Source: Chara braunii (Eukaryota > Streptophyta > Charophyceae > Charales > Characeae). From it: DNA of 64,000 nucleotides. The position numbers were made by a program, and so were the translations under genes. This document shows positions 53,019 through 62,923 of the stretch, one piece after another (the stretch's first letter is position 1; the number at the start of each line of letters is the position of its first letter). The notes under the pieces are model-generated. The model made no database searches. It saw nothing but the letters and a program-made list of their open reading frames with translations, and had not been told where the DNA came from. The stretch lies in NCBI GenBank assembly GCA_003427395.1, contig BFEA01000124.1:2635970-2699969 (forward strand). Reading direction: 5' to 3'.

Positions 53019-53771
53019 CTAGTCTAGCATAATCTTGTTATCGGATTGGATCCTGTTCCTCTCTGTCCAGATAATCCAGAACCCAATTGCTCTGGCTCTC
53101 TGGGCCACATACCCCCAACCTCTCTTCAATGAGAGATCCCCTGGGACTCCTCCCAACAACACCCAGTCCCTATTCCATTTAAACCCATCCCCGATTCGTT
53201 CCTCCCATTGTCTGACCCACCATTCCCAGATCCTCCTCGAGGCTGGGCAGTCCCACCAGATGTGGGTTGTCGATTTGAACGTCCACCGATATCTCTTACA
53301 TTGAGAATCTACCTTCAGACTCCGACTTATCAACCAGACCGCCGACCGGGTTGCCAACAAGGATTCCAACCACAGAAAGACAGTTGTTCTTGGATGTGGG
53401 GGTTCATCCAGCTGTTCCCAACATCTTTTCAAGGCAAATGCTATTTTTTCTGTGCTTTCTGGGTAGACCCGTGTCCACCTTTCCGTTGCTGTTGACAACG
53501 GAGTCTTTATCGGTGCCTGCAATTCGTAGGCTAAGCGCATTGAATAATCGTCCAGCTTTGCATGTTCTCCCTTAGCTCCTCTCCCTCTCCACGCCCACTG
53601 GTCAGAATCTGCTTTCAGCTCCACAATAGGTCTCCCCTGATTCCACAATACAACTTCCCACTTCCCCTCCTCATCCACCGACTCCCGCACTCTGATCTCT
53701 GTTAGCCTACCCATTGGAACAGTTATAACATTTCCTTCTTCCTCTTTTGTTGCCAGTTTTGAGTTCTCCAT
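53019..53771 (-). pseudogene. LINE E5 C-terminal region with zinc-binding tail
   Basis: 250 open codons: 'RTTVFLWLESLLATRSAVWL', then CKRY-x8-HIWWDC and 'RRIWEWWVRQWEERI', 'DWVLLGGVPGDLSLKRGW' and 'AIGFWIIWTERNRIQSDN'. The second Cys of the zinc motif is Tyr, so zinc binding is doubtful. Several Trp codons here are TGA in E2. Confidence 0.87.
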
Positions 53772-53808
53772 TCGGACCTTCCAAGGTCCATTGTTGAAAT
53801 ATCCTTTC

Positions 53809-54132
53809 CTAATACGGGTGTTGCTCCATGAGTTTTACAAACTGTCTGTTTGGCGACTCTGTCTCCATTTCGTACTCGGTCCCTGAGGGGTTTACTTGAG
53901 ATGGGGACAGGATTGCTTTCCAGTCCTCTGGGATTGCCTCTAATATTGCAGTCCTTCTTGAGCGTACGTACTTGCAAGGCAGTAGTTTTCCTTCCAACTC
54001 TTCCGGCATACACCATCTTCCGGCCACCCCATTCCAAATGTCTCTCACTCGGACCACCCCACGTTCTGTCCAAGATCTCCCAAAACTCCCTGGCGCAGAG
54101 TTCGCCATCAGCATTGATCCCTTCGAGTCCAA
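53809..54132 (-). pseudogene. LINE E5 post-RT connection region
   Basis: 'MDSKGSMLMANSAPGSFGRS' then 'ARRW'-like 'AGRWCMPEELEGKL' and 'TAILEAIPEDWKAILS', parallel to E1 ('ANKPGNFARKW', 'WVTQAIPDEWTQVI'). Confidence 0.75.
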
Positions 54133-54273
54133 GACTTAGGGGTTCTCAAAGATAATTTGTAACAACACTTCCTCTTTTGTCTTCGACTCCATCAACATAC
54201 CTGGTTTAACTTTCTTCCAGGCCTGCTAAATTGCACGTCAAAACTCCGACTTGATTTGTCTCTTTAAAAAGAA

Positions 54274-54762
54274 CTATATCCACACACAGGCCCACACATC
54301 CTTAGGTCTTGATAGGCTCCACTCCCTTACCAGAATCCTTTCTCCAAGAGCAATCCAGTGTTTGTCTTGTTCTGTGCAGATTGCCAGGACTACCCATCTT
54401 GCAAGCATCATAATGGCTATTTTCCTTCTGCCTGGATCCACCATTCCTAACCCTCCTTCTAGCTTAGGAGCACATATCACGTTTCATGCTACCTTAGACA
54501 TAACACCTTTCGTCTCCTCTGCGAATGGACGCCACACGAACCTAGTCGCCTTCCTCTTTACTACCATCTGAGTCTTTTTCCCAATCGGCCTCACGTTTCC
54601 AACGTATGTCAGCAGTGTGAGGAGTGCCACGTTTATTATTAGTGCTCGGCCGAAAAGCAAAAGGTGGGGGGCCCACCCCCAAGTTGACATCCTTTGCATC
54701 ACTTTCGCTTGCAAGATCTCCTCTTGTCGGAGCGCGCATGAGGTAAGTGCTACTTGATTCAT
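54274..54762 (-). pseudogene. LINE E5 RT thumb region
   Basis: 'WAPHLLLFGRALIINVALLT', 'KTQMVVKRKATRFVWRP', then in another frame 'APKLEGGLGMVDPGRRKI' and 'LGERILVREWSLSRPKDVW'. Both Trp of the last motif are TGG here and TGA in E2. Confidence 0.8.
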
Positions 54763-54784
54763 TCTGTTGGATTCATTTCATCCC

Positions 54785-55640
54785 TCATTCCACCTCCGGA
54801 ATGTACCCTTCCGGGAGAAAAGAGACTAACTTAGACCAATTGATGGCGGCCTCTGAGAGTTCTTCATACTCTTTCAAACACTTACGAAGAGTTGTCAATG
54901 AGTCAACTTTGTTCTTTGAGACTGCGAACGGGTCATCTGCTAAGGCCTTAACCTTGCAGACCTGCTGGCCCAACTGCAGGCCAACTACTTGCGTCTGCGC
55001 CCTGATGATGTTCAGTGGAATCTCCAGATGAACTACAAACAATAGTGGTGCTAACGGACACCCTTGCCGAAGCGAGCGAGATAACTGGAACGGAACGGAG
55101 ATGTGTCCGTTCACCATAACCGAGGCTGTGGATAGTGAGTAAAGTGCAATTACCCAATTGTAGAAGGATTCCTCGAAGTTCATTCATCTTAGCGAGGTTA
55201 GGACGTACGATCAGTTTACCCGGTCATACGCCTTCTCCATATCCAGCAGAAGAACAACTACATCCAGGTTTTCCTTCCCAACCACCTCTAGCGCTTCCAC
55301 TGCTGTCACTAGGTTTTCGTATATCGATCTTCCTTGAATGAAAGTTGCTTGATCGTCCTCAACTAGCGAGGGAAGGTACTTTCCTAACCTGCGTGCTAGG
55401 GCCTTGGCGAGGATTTTGTAGGATACGTTTAGCAGCGATATCGGCCTTCAGTTCCAAATTCCGTTAGTGTCCCCTTTCTTGTACATAATAGAGATAATGC
55501 CTCTGCATGTTGTGACCGGGAGTCTACCGCCGAACTGGATCTCGTTATAAACTTCCACTAGGTTTGCCCCTAAGGATTCTTAATGCTTCCGATAGAATTA
55601 TACCGGTAAGCCATCGTTACCCAGTGTTTTCCCTTTTGCC
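54785..55640 (-). pseudogene. LINE E5 reverse transcriptase
   Basis: From the 5' side: 'GKTLGNDGLPV' (weak), 'GIISIMYKKGD', 'GIWN*RPISLLNVSYKILAK' with TGA at 55,449, 'DDQATFIQGR', motif A 'LLLDMEKAYDRVN*SYV' with TGA at 55,213, motif B 'SRSLRQGCPLAPLLF', motif C 'ALADDPFAVSKN', 'AINWSKLVSFLPE'. Catalytic Asp residues are all present. Confidence 0.85.
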
Positions 55641-55732
55641 ATCGCTTTCACTGCACCCCAAGCCTCCTCCTGTGTAATAGGTATGTCTAAGTCTAATCGG
55701 GCTTGAGTCGTCAGTCTCACTGTTGTATTGTT

Positions 55733-56551
55733 CTAGTGTGCCGAACCATTTGCCAGGTCTGTGTCTGCGCCCTCCTCCGATCTTCTTGAAGTGAGGATGT
55801 CCCGATAGTATGCAACTGCATACCTCCATAAGTCTGCAGGGATTACTGCCAGTGGTTCTTCGCTATCAAAGGGATGCTTGAGCTCTTTCATCATCGGGGC
55901 AGATCTTGCTGGGGCAAGCTTTTGAAAGGTAGCTCTGGTCATCCTGTCATATACCTGTATTCCTTTAATTTTTAATCTCTCAGCCCATTGGTCTGATTCT
56001 TCCTGCTGAAGCATATCCCATTCTGCCTGTCTACGGACCCTCTCCTTTCCCCAAGTTAACTTTGATATCAGGTGTTGTTGCATCCTTTCCACCGCCTCCT
56101 GCACTCTTTTCCGACATTTCCTCTCCCTCTTGTTCCTATTTAATGCCAAGATCTGTGAAAATACGTTAAGGAGATTGGAGGTAACTCGTGCTCCTGCATC
56201 CCACCATTCTGCCAACGAACTAAATTTATCTTTCTGCCTTCCCCATGACGCCCAAAAACCTTTCACCCAACTGTTCATCCCTTCGTCTCTCAGATTTGAA
56301 ACATTTATTTTAAAGTACCATTTTCCTCTTTCTTGATTTGTGCTTAAATTAAATACTCCCACTACCGGTCTATGGTCTGAAAGCGGTCTGTCCACTGTTT
56401 CAACCTTGACCACCCCCTTTTTTACTTCCCCACCCATCAGTAGGTAGTCCAGTCGTCTTCCCCTACCTTCGTGGGAAAACCATGTGAACTTGAAGCCTCT
56501 ATCACCCGGGTGCATATCCCTGAAGGAGTCATGGAGGTCGAAGTCGATCAT
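55733..56551 (-). pseudogene. LINE E5 endonuclease C-terminal half and linker
   Basis: 272 open codons: 'DFDLHDSFRDMHPGDRGF', 'FTWFSHEGRGRRLDYLL', catalytic 'PLSDHRPVVGVF', then the linker 'NVFSQILALNRNKRERKC', 'LTWGKERVRRQAEWDMLQQ', 'MKELKHPFDSEEPL', 'YYRDILTSRRSEE'. The best preserved reference for the Trp positions mutated in E2. Confidence 0.87.
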
Positions 56552-57020
56552 CAGATCAACCAGTGATAGCGTGTCCTTACTACACCCATTGGTGTGCTAG
56601 CTCGCTGTTGTGTCTAATACCGTATTAAAATTGCCTCCAATGACTATGTTGTCTACCTTCGGGAGTATTACTCTGAGTTCCTCGAAGAAGGCAATTCGCT
56701 CCTTTCGCTCTACTAGGGCATACACTGAGACTACCGCCCAGGCCACTTCCCCTTGTCACATGACCACCCACGCCCACCTCCCCCAGAGGTCCGTGTAATA
56801 ATCCTCAATATCCGACCCAATATCTCTGTGAATAAGAATTCCCACCCCCCCTTTCGTTCCCTTGGCAGCAACCCAGATATGTGGGTCATCCCAGCATCTC
56901 CCGAGTGCCCCTATCTTCTCTTCACTTAGTTTCGATTCCTGCAAACATGCTTCCAAGATTCTGTTCTCATGCATCCAGGCTTTAAGCCTCACCTTCTTGT
57001 ATCTCCCTTAGGTATCTCCT
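56552..57020 (-). pseudogene. LINE E5 endonuclease N-terminal half
   Basis: 'MRLKAWMHENRILEACLQES' keeps the catalytic Glu; 'GTKGGVGILIHRDI' and 'WVVM' follow. After a stop at 56,756 the same frame continues 'GEVAWAVVSVYALVERKE' and 'NIVIGGNFNTVLDT', where the catalytic Asp of GDFN is Asn. The 'SWNVRG' opening is not readable. Confidence 0.82.
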
Positions 57021-57080
57021 AACCCTTGCAGGTTTTAGGTAGCGATTTTGATCTTAACCATTTACCGCCCGACTTCCCTG

Positions 57081-57764
57081 CTATGACTGGATACGGGCTG
57101 TATTCCTCTCCCCTTCTGACCAATGTTGAGTGAGAGCCTGGTGGACAAAATTGGAATCCAACTTCTTGTCTTTCGGCGATCGGATCCTCACCTCCGAAAT
57201 CGCATCTGCTGTAATCATTAGCGGTGAAATAATGAAGCGAGCTAATTCCTTTTTTTTTGCATCCACAAAGATTGACAGCGGAGCTCGCCTCATCCCCATA
57301 CCCTCCAGTTCGACGAGCTTTCACTCTATGAGCCTTGCGTCTACGATAGGAACAAAAAACTTAATTCTACTTTCGGTCGGACCAAAAAAGATCCTCGACA
57401 TGGGGATATCGGGAATGAGCCTTACCGGGAAAGAGTCCAAGTACAATGTGCTTAAACAATCCATTATTGAGTGGATGGTCGGCATCTCCGAGGTTTGCTG
57501 TCCGAAGATTGTCAGCGGGTCTGCGTTCCTCTACCATGCGATTACCGAGGTAGCACCTCTTACTGTCATGCAGAGCAGCGACACCAGATACTGTGTGATA
57601 TCCGTGCCTGAAGACTTGATTGTTGTTGTCAGTCGTCTGTCCCGTGTGGTCTTCTTTCCTGGAGTCACGAGCCTAGCCTCATTGTTGACTGATTTCTCTG
57701 AGTCTTCCTTCGAAATTCTAGAGCCCCCTGACGGCTCCAACACCAGATTCTGTTGTGAAGTCAT
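57081..57764 (-). pseudogene. LINE E5 ORF1 C-terminal domain of unknown function
   Basis: One frame runs through with two stops (TAG near 57,532, TGA near 57,331): 'QYLVSLLCMTVRGATSVIAW', 'NADPLTIFGQQTSEMP', 'IHSIMDCLSTLYLDSFPVRL', 'IPDIPMSRIFFGPTESRIKF', 'FVPIVDARLIE', 'KLVELEGMGMRRAPLSIFVD', 'KKLDSNFVHQALTQHW'. It aligns in order with E1, E2 and E6. Its position directly before EN is the same in all four. Confidence 0.7.
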
Positions 57765-58350
57765 GCTGAGTCATCTTTGTTTGCCTGCTCCACATGTCCT
57801 TGCTCTGCCAAGTGTGCTCTCCGAACGCTGATCCCCTCTTCCCCCTGCTCTTGCATCGCCTCCCATCACTCCACCAAATGAACGTAAGATGCTCGTGCCT
57901 TGTCCCACCTATTGAGCTCCAGCCGGCACCTGTCTCGAAGTGCCTAGTACTGCCCCCATCATTGGCTGGTATCCTTGTCCCGCTAGCCCTATCCCTCCTT
58001 GGCCACCTTGAACTCCATTCCAACCAGCCCACGATACCGGGGGTACTCCATTGGCCATGATCCAAACCATAGGGGCCGATCCCCCTTGTAGCATCCCCGC
58101 GACTTGCCATCCTTGCTGCAACATCCCATACCCAGGATTTTGGCATGGGATATACGGATTCGATGGAGGTCCTCCCGACGGGATCCAATGACGAGCTCCT
58201 CCCCCTCTTCCTCCCCTCTCCTTGCGGAGAGAAGGTAGGATTATTTCTCACATGGGCTGCGTGGCTAGCAGTCCCCGGTTGCCCGGGTGTCTGCGGTAGT
58301 GGCCTTTTCGCAAGGGGAAAGGGCGGAAAACGGAAAACAAAAAACAAAAA
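57765..58350 (-). pseudogene. LINE E5 ORF1 linker
   Basis: A Gly/Met/Pro/Gln-rich frame ('GVPPVSWAGWNGVQGGQGG') occupies 57,909-58,124, like the E6 linker ('GFPPFMFPGFGLEMGPGLF'). No zinc knuckle upstream, so the element is truncated near 58,350, next to an A-rich and G-run stretch. Confidence 0.5.
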
Positions 58351-59331
58351 AAAAGGATTTTGATTGGGGGGGGGCGCGGTGACGGGCGCTCAGTAGCGCT
58401 CCGCAGTGCGCTGTCGACGGTGGGACCGTCGACGCTCTCTCGTCATTCCCCTGCAAACGCCGTGGGGGAATGATTTGACCACCACCTCGCGTCAACCTGT
58501 TGACGCCAACCGTAGCCAAGAGCATGGGAGGTATAAGAGTCTCTGGAGAGTCCCTAAGGCCATCATAACTCTATGCGAATGAAGTGAATCGACGTGCGCT
58601 AAGGCGCCCGTCCGGGATATAACAGAGGGAGTTGGTGGGAGTATATCCGAAGTAGGGTTGGTGAGACGGGATAAGGAGGTGATTGAGACGGTTGTTGGAG
58701 ATTCATTAAGAAATCCCAGGAGGGATAGCAGGCGGCGAATCAAAATAAAGATATAGTGTATTTTGTCGTTCCAGATGGAACATGTCACCAGCTATCCCGG
58801 TGAAGGATGGGTGAGATACCCTGAAAGGCGGTAGTGAAGGAGAGGTATTGACCAACTTGCTTGTTGGAAGGAACTCCCGGTGACCTAAGGGGCAAAGTTA
58901 TGTACCTTCTGAAGGAAGACGTTTTAGTTTTCGGTGGCTTGGAAGCGGTTATGCAGCGAGTCAGGCGTAATTAACAGGGAAAGGACAACAGGCGTGGGAG
59001 ACCTGTCCAAGTTGATGACAAGTGCAGATCCGATGTCCCAATGGTAAAATTTTCTCCCACACATCCTGCTGTTTGGCATGACACACTGTCTATGTCCGGT
59101 AACTTGAGCCTGTGATAGGTCGCCCACCATTTCTGTCGAAGGAATAGCCGCCTGTTGTTGGTCAGTTAATATGCTTGTGGTAACATGTTCATAATGGGGA
59201 AGCCCTTGCTATAAGTTGTCGCATGATAGGGCACGGATTGGGGAAGCCCTTGCTATAAGTTGCTATAAGTTATCGTAATATTCGAACATTTTTTACCATT
59301 TTTCTATCTAGTAGGGTGAGCGATTTACAAG
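58351..59331. other. No gene seen; probable LINE E6 leader at the right
   Basis: G run at 58,366-58,374. A short direct repeat 'GGGGAAGCCCTTGCTATAAG' occurs at 59,198 and 59,240. No coding motif. Confidence 0.4.
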
Positions 59332-60362
59332 ATGAATTCGCCTCCCGACCCGGAGGAGGAGCGTATCAGGGAGATGGTCCATGGTATCTTCCCTGAAGGA
59401 TTAGAACATGGGACGTATGTGGTGGAGGGTCGAACGGTGAAAATTACGCTTAACTCAAGGATGGAAGACGTAGTGGTAAAGTGGCTAAAAGAAAGAACAG
59501 TCGTCGTGATGTTTCAAGGGGACTTGAAAGAACTACCGAATAAGATAAAGGAAATGTTAATCGTATTTATGAGGATGGGTGGTATGCCAACCCCAACGTT
59601 AACCCTTCCCTGAAACGTGGTAGGATTAAGTTCGAGGGTGCCAATGTTTTTTCATATGTGGCCACGACCAAGGACATCGCTGAATTTATGATTCAAAAAG
59701 GAATTAAAACAATTGTGTTCAGAGACCCTAACACTCAGGGTAGCTCTGACACTCATTATTCGGTCCAATTTCGGAAATGGTCCACAAAGAAAGAACTGGA
59801 TGACCTCCGGGCCCATGAGGCAGCAGGGAAGTTTTGGGTAATGGCCATAAGGGTGTCGCTGCGTGCTATGTTCCATCTGCACTGGGTGGTAGAAAATTCC
59901 ATGGCCAGGATTATCAAAATGTATCCACCTCAGAAGGACAATCACTTTTCTCGCCTGGTGAATGTCAAATTTGACCTCGCCCCTGAGGCAAGACAGACGT
60001 GGAAGGAAAAGGTGGAATTAGAGAAAGATGGGGAAGTGTTTAAGCTGGAATTTGTCTCACAGGCCACGGAGTGGTGTAAAAAATGCAAATGGTATTACCA
60101 TACAGAGGACAGCATGGCTTGTCCGCGCCACCCTCAACATTACATGCACACACAAGGCACATCGCCGACAACGAATTCAGGGAGGAATGCCCCAACAGGT
60201 CAAAGACACCAACCAGCACTGGCCCCTTCTCAGGCCGCACCTGCCCCGCCCCCAGCCCTGAAAAGCTTACACCCGGCGATTCCTCAGCAGCACACACAAG
60301 GACCAACATCGGTACCATCAGGATCTAACCCCGCTAACTGCCCGAACGTAGGATCTCCTTGA
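59332..60362 (+). pseudogene. LINE E6 ORF1 N-terminal part with zinc knuckle
   Basis: Begins 'MNSPPDPEEERIREMV'. 'VVKWLKERTVVVMFQGD' and, after a frameshift near 59,600, 'IKFEGANVFSYVATTKDIA', 'GKFWVMAIRVSLRAMFHLHW', 'MARIIKMYPPQKDN', 'LVNVKFDLAPEARQTW'. The zinc knuckle is CKKC-x4-H-x6-C. A Pro/Gln/Thr-rich tail follows to the TGA at 60,360. Same architecture as E1 and E2. RNA-binding role inferred. Confidence 0.78.
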
Positions 60363-60943
60363 AGGAACCAAATTGGACACCCGCACGTGCCCATGGCAGG
60401 TTTGACTCTTGGTTCAGCCCCAACGCAGGCCACAATACAACAGGGATATATGTCATACAGATTCCCAAAAGGAACTGCTGGAGGGCAGTCTGGTTTCCCA
60501 CCCTTCATGTTTCCTGGCTTTGGGTTAGAGATGGGCCCGGGCCTGTTCAACGGGAAATTTGCTATGTCGGGACCGATCATGGGTGGGGGGTCTCCATCAT
60601 TTAGTGGGAGCAAAACTAATCCAGTCTTCGAGCCTTAACCGCCTCCCTCGGGAGTCTCTTCCGTTCAGGGTCAGAACACAATTCATCCACCCGTGCAAAC
60701 ACCGGCTGAGGTTGCTAAACAATCCTCCATCTCCAGTGGGGGAGGTAGCCAAACCCCGGTAGCTCAAGTGAGGGGAGAGAAGCAAGTGTCGTCACGGGAT
60801 TCAGGCCGGACCAATTCACCAAAAAACGCTGCTGCCAGGGATTTACCACATCAGAACGTCACTGGAGGGAAGGTATCTGGCGGGGGTCAGGGGGAGGAAG
60901 AAGTTCAGAATCCCCTTGAACACCTTTCACTAAGAGGCTCTAA
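60363..60943 (+). pseudogene. LINE E6 ORF1 linker
   Basis: The frame of the zinc knuckle continues past two stops (60,360 and 60,636) as a Gly/Pro/Phe/Met-rich then Ser/Gln/Gly-rich linker ('SYRFPKGTAGGQSGF', 'PVQTPAEVAKQSS'). This continuity is the reason for treating knuckle, linker and following domain as one original ORF1. Confidence 0.6.
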
Positions 60944-61735
60944 ATGTCCCACGAAACAGAGACGTACTCGGCAGGAGGCAAAATGGAGGAGAAATCCTCT
61001 AGGTCGTACGATTTCTCAGATGGAGAATCGTCGGCCTCCTCCATCCTCCCTGCCTCAGAAACCTTGTGGGAGCTGAACCAGAAACAAGGAAAGGAGCCGA
61101 ATATGGAGAACAGGACGGGCATGTCTTTTATTCCAAAGGAGCATGCTAGCTCATCTAAAAGGATTGTGCCCGTTATTTGCGTCATAGACGCACAAGGCTC
61201 TTTAGTCCTGGGTTTTGACATGGGTGACAGAAGCGTGGGAATGGTCGCTTTCCCGACATAACTTCCACGAAATAACGATTTGATCTTGGATTGCGTCAAA
61301 GGGTTGTTGAAAAACAGATCCCCGTGCCGCATTGTCTCGAATGTTACAATGGGGAGAGCAGTCCGGCAGTTCCCGGTCGGGGTTTGTCACCGGTTGTATG
61401 TCCCATTTGTGGACTTGCGTTTACCCCCAGATGCTTACCTGGTGTTGGAGAGCGAGGGAGTGGTATGGGTTCCAGGTAGATGGTTTGATAGGATGGACAA
61501 TCCCAACCTGGCAAGCATCCACCTGGACGATGGTATACCTGCAGATTTTGTGGCAGAATATAATAAGAAGTTAAGAGGGAGGAATTTGTCGTCTCTCTTT
61601 TTCCGAGATAGCCTGACCTCCCCATGGTCTGCTCCCCGGGAATCGTCTGGCACAGGCAGGAGGAGGAAAACCCCAGTAGCCACGGGGGGATCTGGTCGAA
61701 TCCATAAACATGCCGACCAGACCCACCCTACATAA
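60944..61735 (+). pseudogene. LINE E6 ORF1 C-terminal domain of unknown function
   Basis: A single frame with one TAA at 61,259. Motifs: 'RIVPVICVIDAQGSLVLGF', 'VGMVAFPT', 'DLILDCVKGLLKNR', 'HRLYVPFVDLRLPPD', 'LESEGVVWVPGRWFDRM', 'LDDGIPADFVAEYNKKLRG', 'LSSLFFRDSLTSPW'. The clearest copy of the domain. Strand, strand, helix, strand, 'W.P..WF' order is faintly Nudix-like without the catalytic box. The stop at 61,733 lies just before the EN reading. Confidence 0.72.
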
Positions 61736-62214
61736 ACCAAATACGGTTGATTTCATGGAACGTGAGGGGGTTAGGAGACAGGAACGGAAGGGAGAAACGT
61801 GGGCGCCTTAAAACTTGGAATACAGTCCTGAACCCGGGGATAGACACTCCGACAGTGAAACCAATTCACATGGACACAAAAATTTTAATGTCTTTAATCG
61901 AAAAGTTTGGCCTGGTGGATGCTTATCGGGTAACACACCCAAATGAACAGGGTTTTACTTGGCATCCTGCGAGGCGAGCTTCCACAGCACCAGCACAAAT
62001 AATCACTAATCACAAAAGCCAACGCAGAATAGATATGCTTTTCATCCGCGCTGCAGCGTGGGACTCACCGCTCTCAGTGTCTGTGGAAATACAGCCCATG
62101 TCGGATCATTATCAATTGAGGGCTCTTTTCGCTCCAGGCCCGTGCTTCGATCGTGAACGTGGCTATTTCAGATTGAACACGGAAAATTTGAACGACCCAG
62201 GCATAGCACAGTAG
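61736..62214 (+). pseudogene. LINE E6 endonuclease with internal deletion
   Basis: 'LISWNVRGLGDRNGREKRGR' opens the domain, but 'LKTW' is followed at once by 'NTVLNPGIDTP', which normally lies after the GDWN motif. About 110 codons, with the catalytic Glu, the Tyr motif and the Asp of GDWN, are gone in frame. 'LVDAYRVTHPNEQGFTWHP', 'RRIDMLFI' and 'PMSDHYQLRALF' remain. Catalytically dead. Confidence 0.87.
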
Positions 62215-62923
62215 GTCCAGGATCAGAATGTAGCATGGTAGCTCACTAAAGATTGGTTTCCTTCAAAGGGGGAATGGCTTATCACAGGCCTACAGATCGT
62301 GTCTAAAGGACTGGCAGTATTGTCTGTTATGAAGGCATACCAGAGGAAGAGTGAGGCGTATCTGCAAGGGAAAGATCGAAGAGGCGGAAACAGAGTTGGG
62401 TAAACACCCAGTGTCAGATGTATTTTGGACAAGAGAAAGGAGTAGGTGGTTGTCCAAATGGCGGGAAATACAAATCAGAAGACAGAAAGTGTGGCAGGAA
62501 CGATACAAAGTGGAGGGGATGGTGAAACTGGACTGCATGTCAAAGGAAACGTTTGCATTAGTGAACAGACAGTCTACTCAACACCGAATAATGAAAGAAC
62601 TTGCACACCCCTTTGACCCGAATTTGCGCATGAGTACTGACACAGCAGGCATGTGCAACTACGCAGTGACGTACTTTCAATACATTTTGACATTACGCAG
62701 ACCCCCGGAAAAAGCAGATTCGGATCTGACGCTATCCTCGTCCTTTTGGGACTCCACGTTCCAATGTATCCCAGTGGAGGGCATGTTAGCATTAGATAGA
62801 CCGATCTCTGTCGAGGAATTGTTGTACGCAGCCAAACAAATGGCTAAAGGCAAGGCTCCGGCGAAGATGGTCTGCCCATTGAGTTTTTCCTCCAATTTTG
62901 GACCCTCCTCTGCAATGATTTAG
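62215..62923 (+). pseudogene. LINE E6 EN-RT linker and RT start
   Basis: 'ETELGKHPVSDVFWTRERSR', 'WLSKWREIQIRRQKVWQERY', 'MKELAHPFDPNLRMST', 'TYFQYILTLRRPPEKAD', 'ALDRPISVEELLYAAKQMAK' and 'GKAP', then a frameshift at the 'PGxDGLPIEF' motif. Confidence 0.83.

Larger units (their letters stand above)
52243..58350 (-). mobile_element. LINE E5: non-LTR element, 5'-truncated
   Basis: Minus strand from about 58,350 to a poly(A) tail (T run at 52,243-52,264 on the plus strand). Retains the end of the ORF1 linker, ORF1 C-terminal domain, EN, RT and zinc tail, with a 3' UTR of about 750 nt. The ORF1 N-terminus and zinc knuckle are missing. Frames are broken by several indels and in-frame stops. Confidence 0.85.

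Noticed and set aside
57130-57831. 233-codon plus-strand frame
   Set aside because: It is the complement of the E5 ORF1 C-terminal domain, whose minus-strand reading aligns with E1, E2 and E6.
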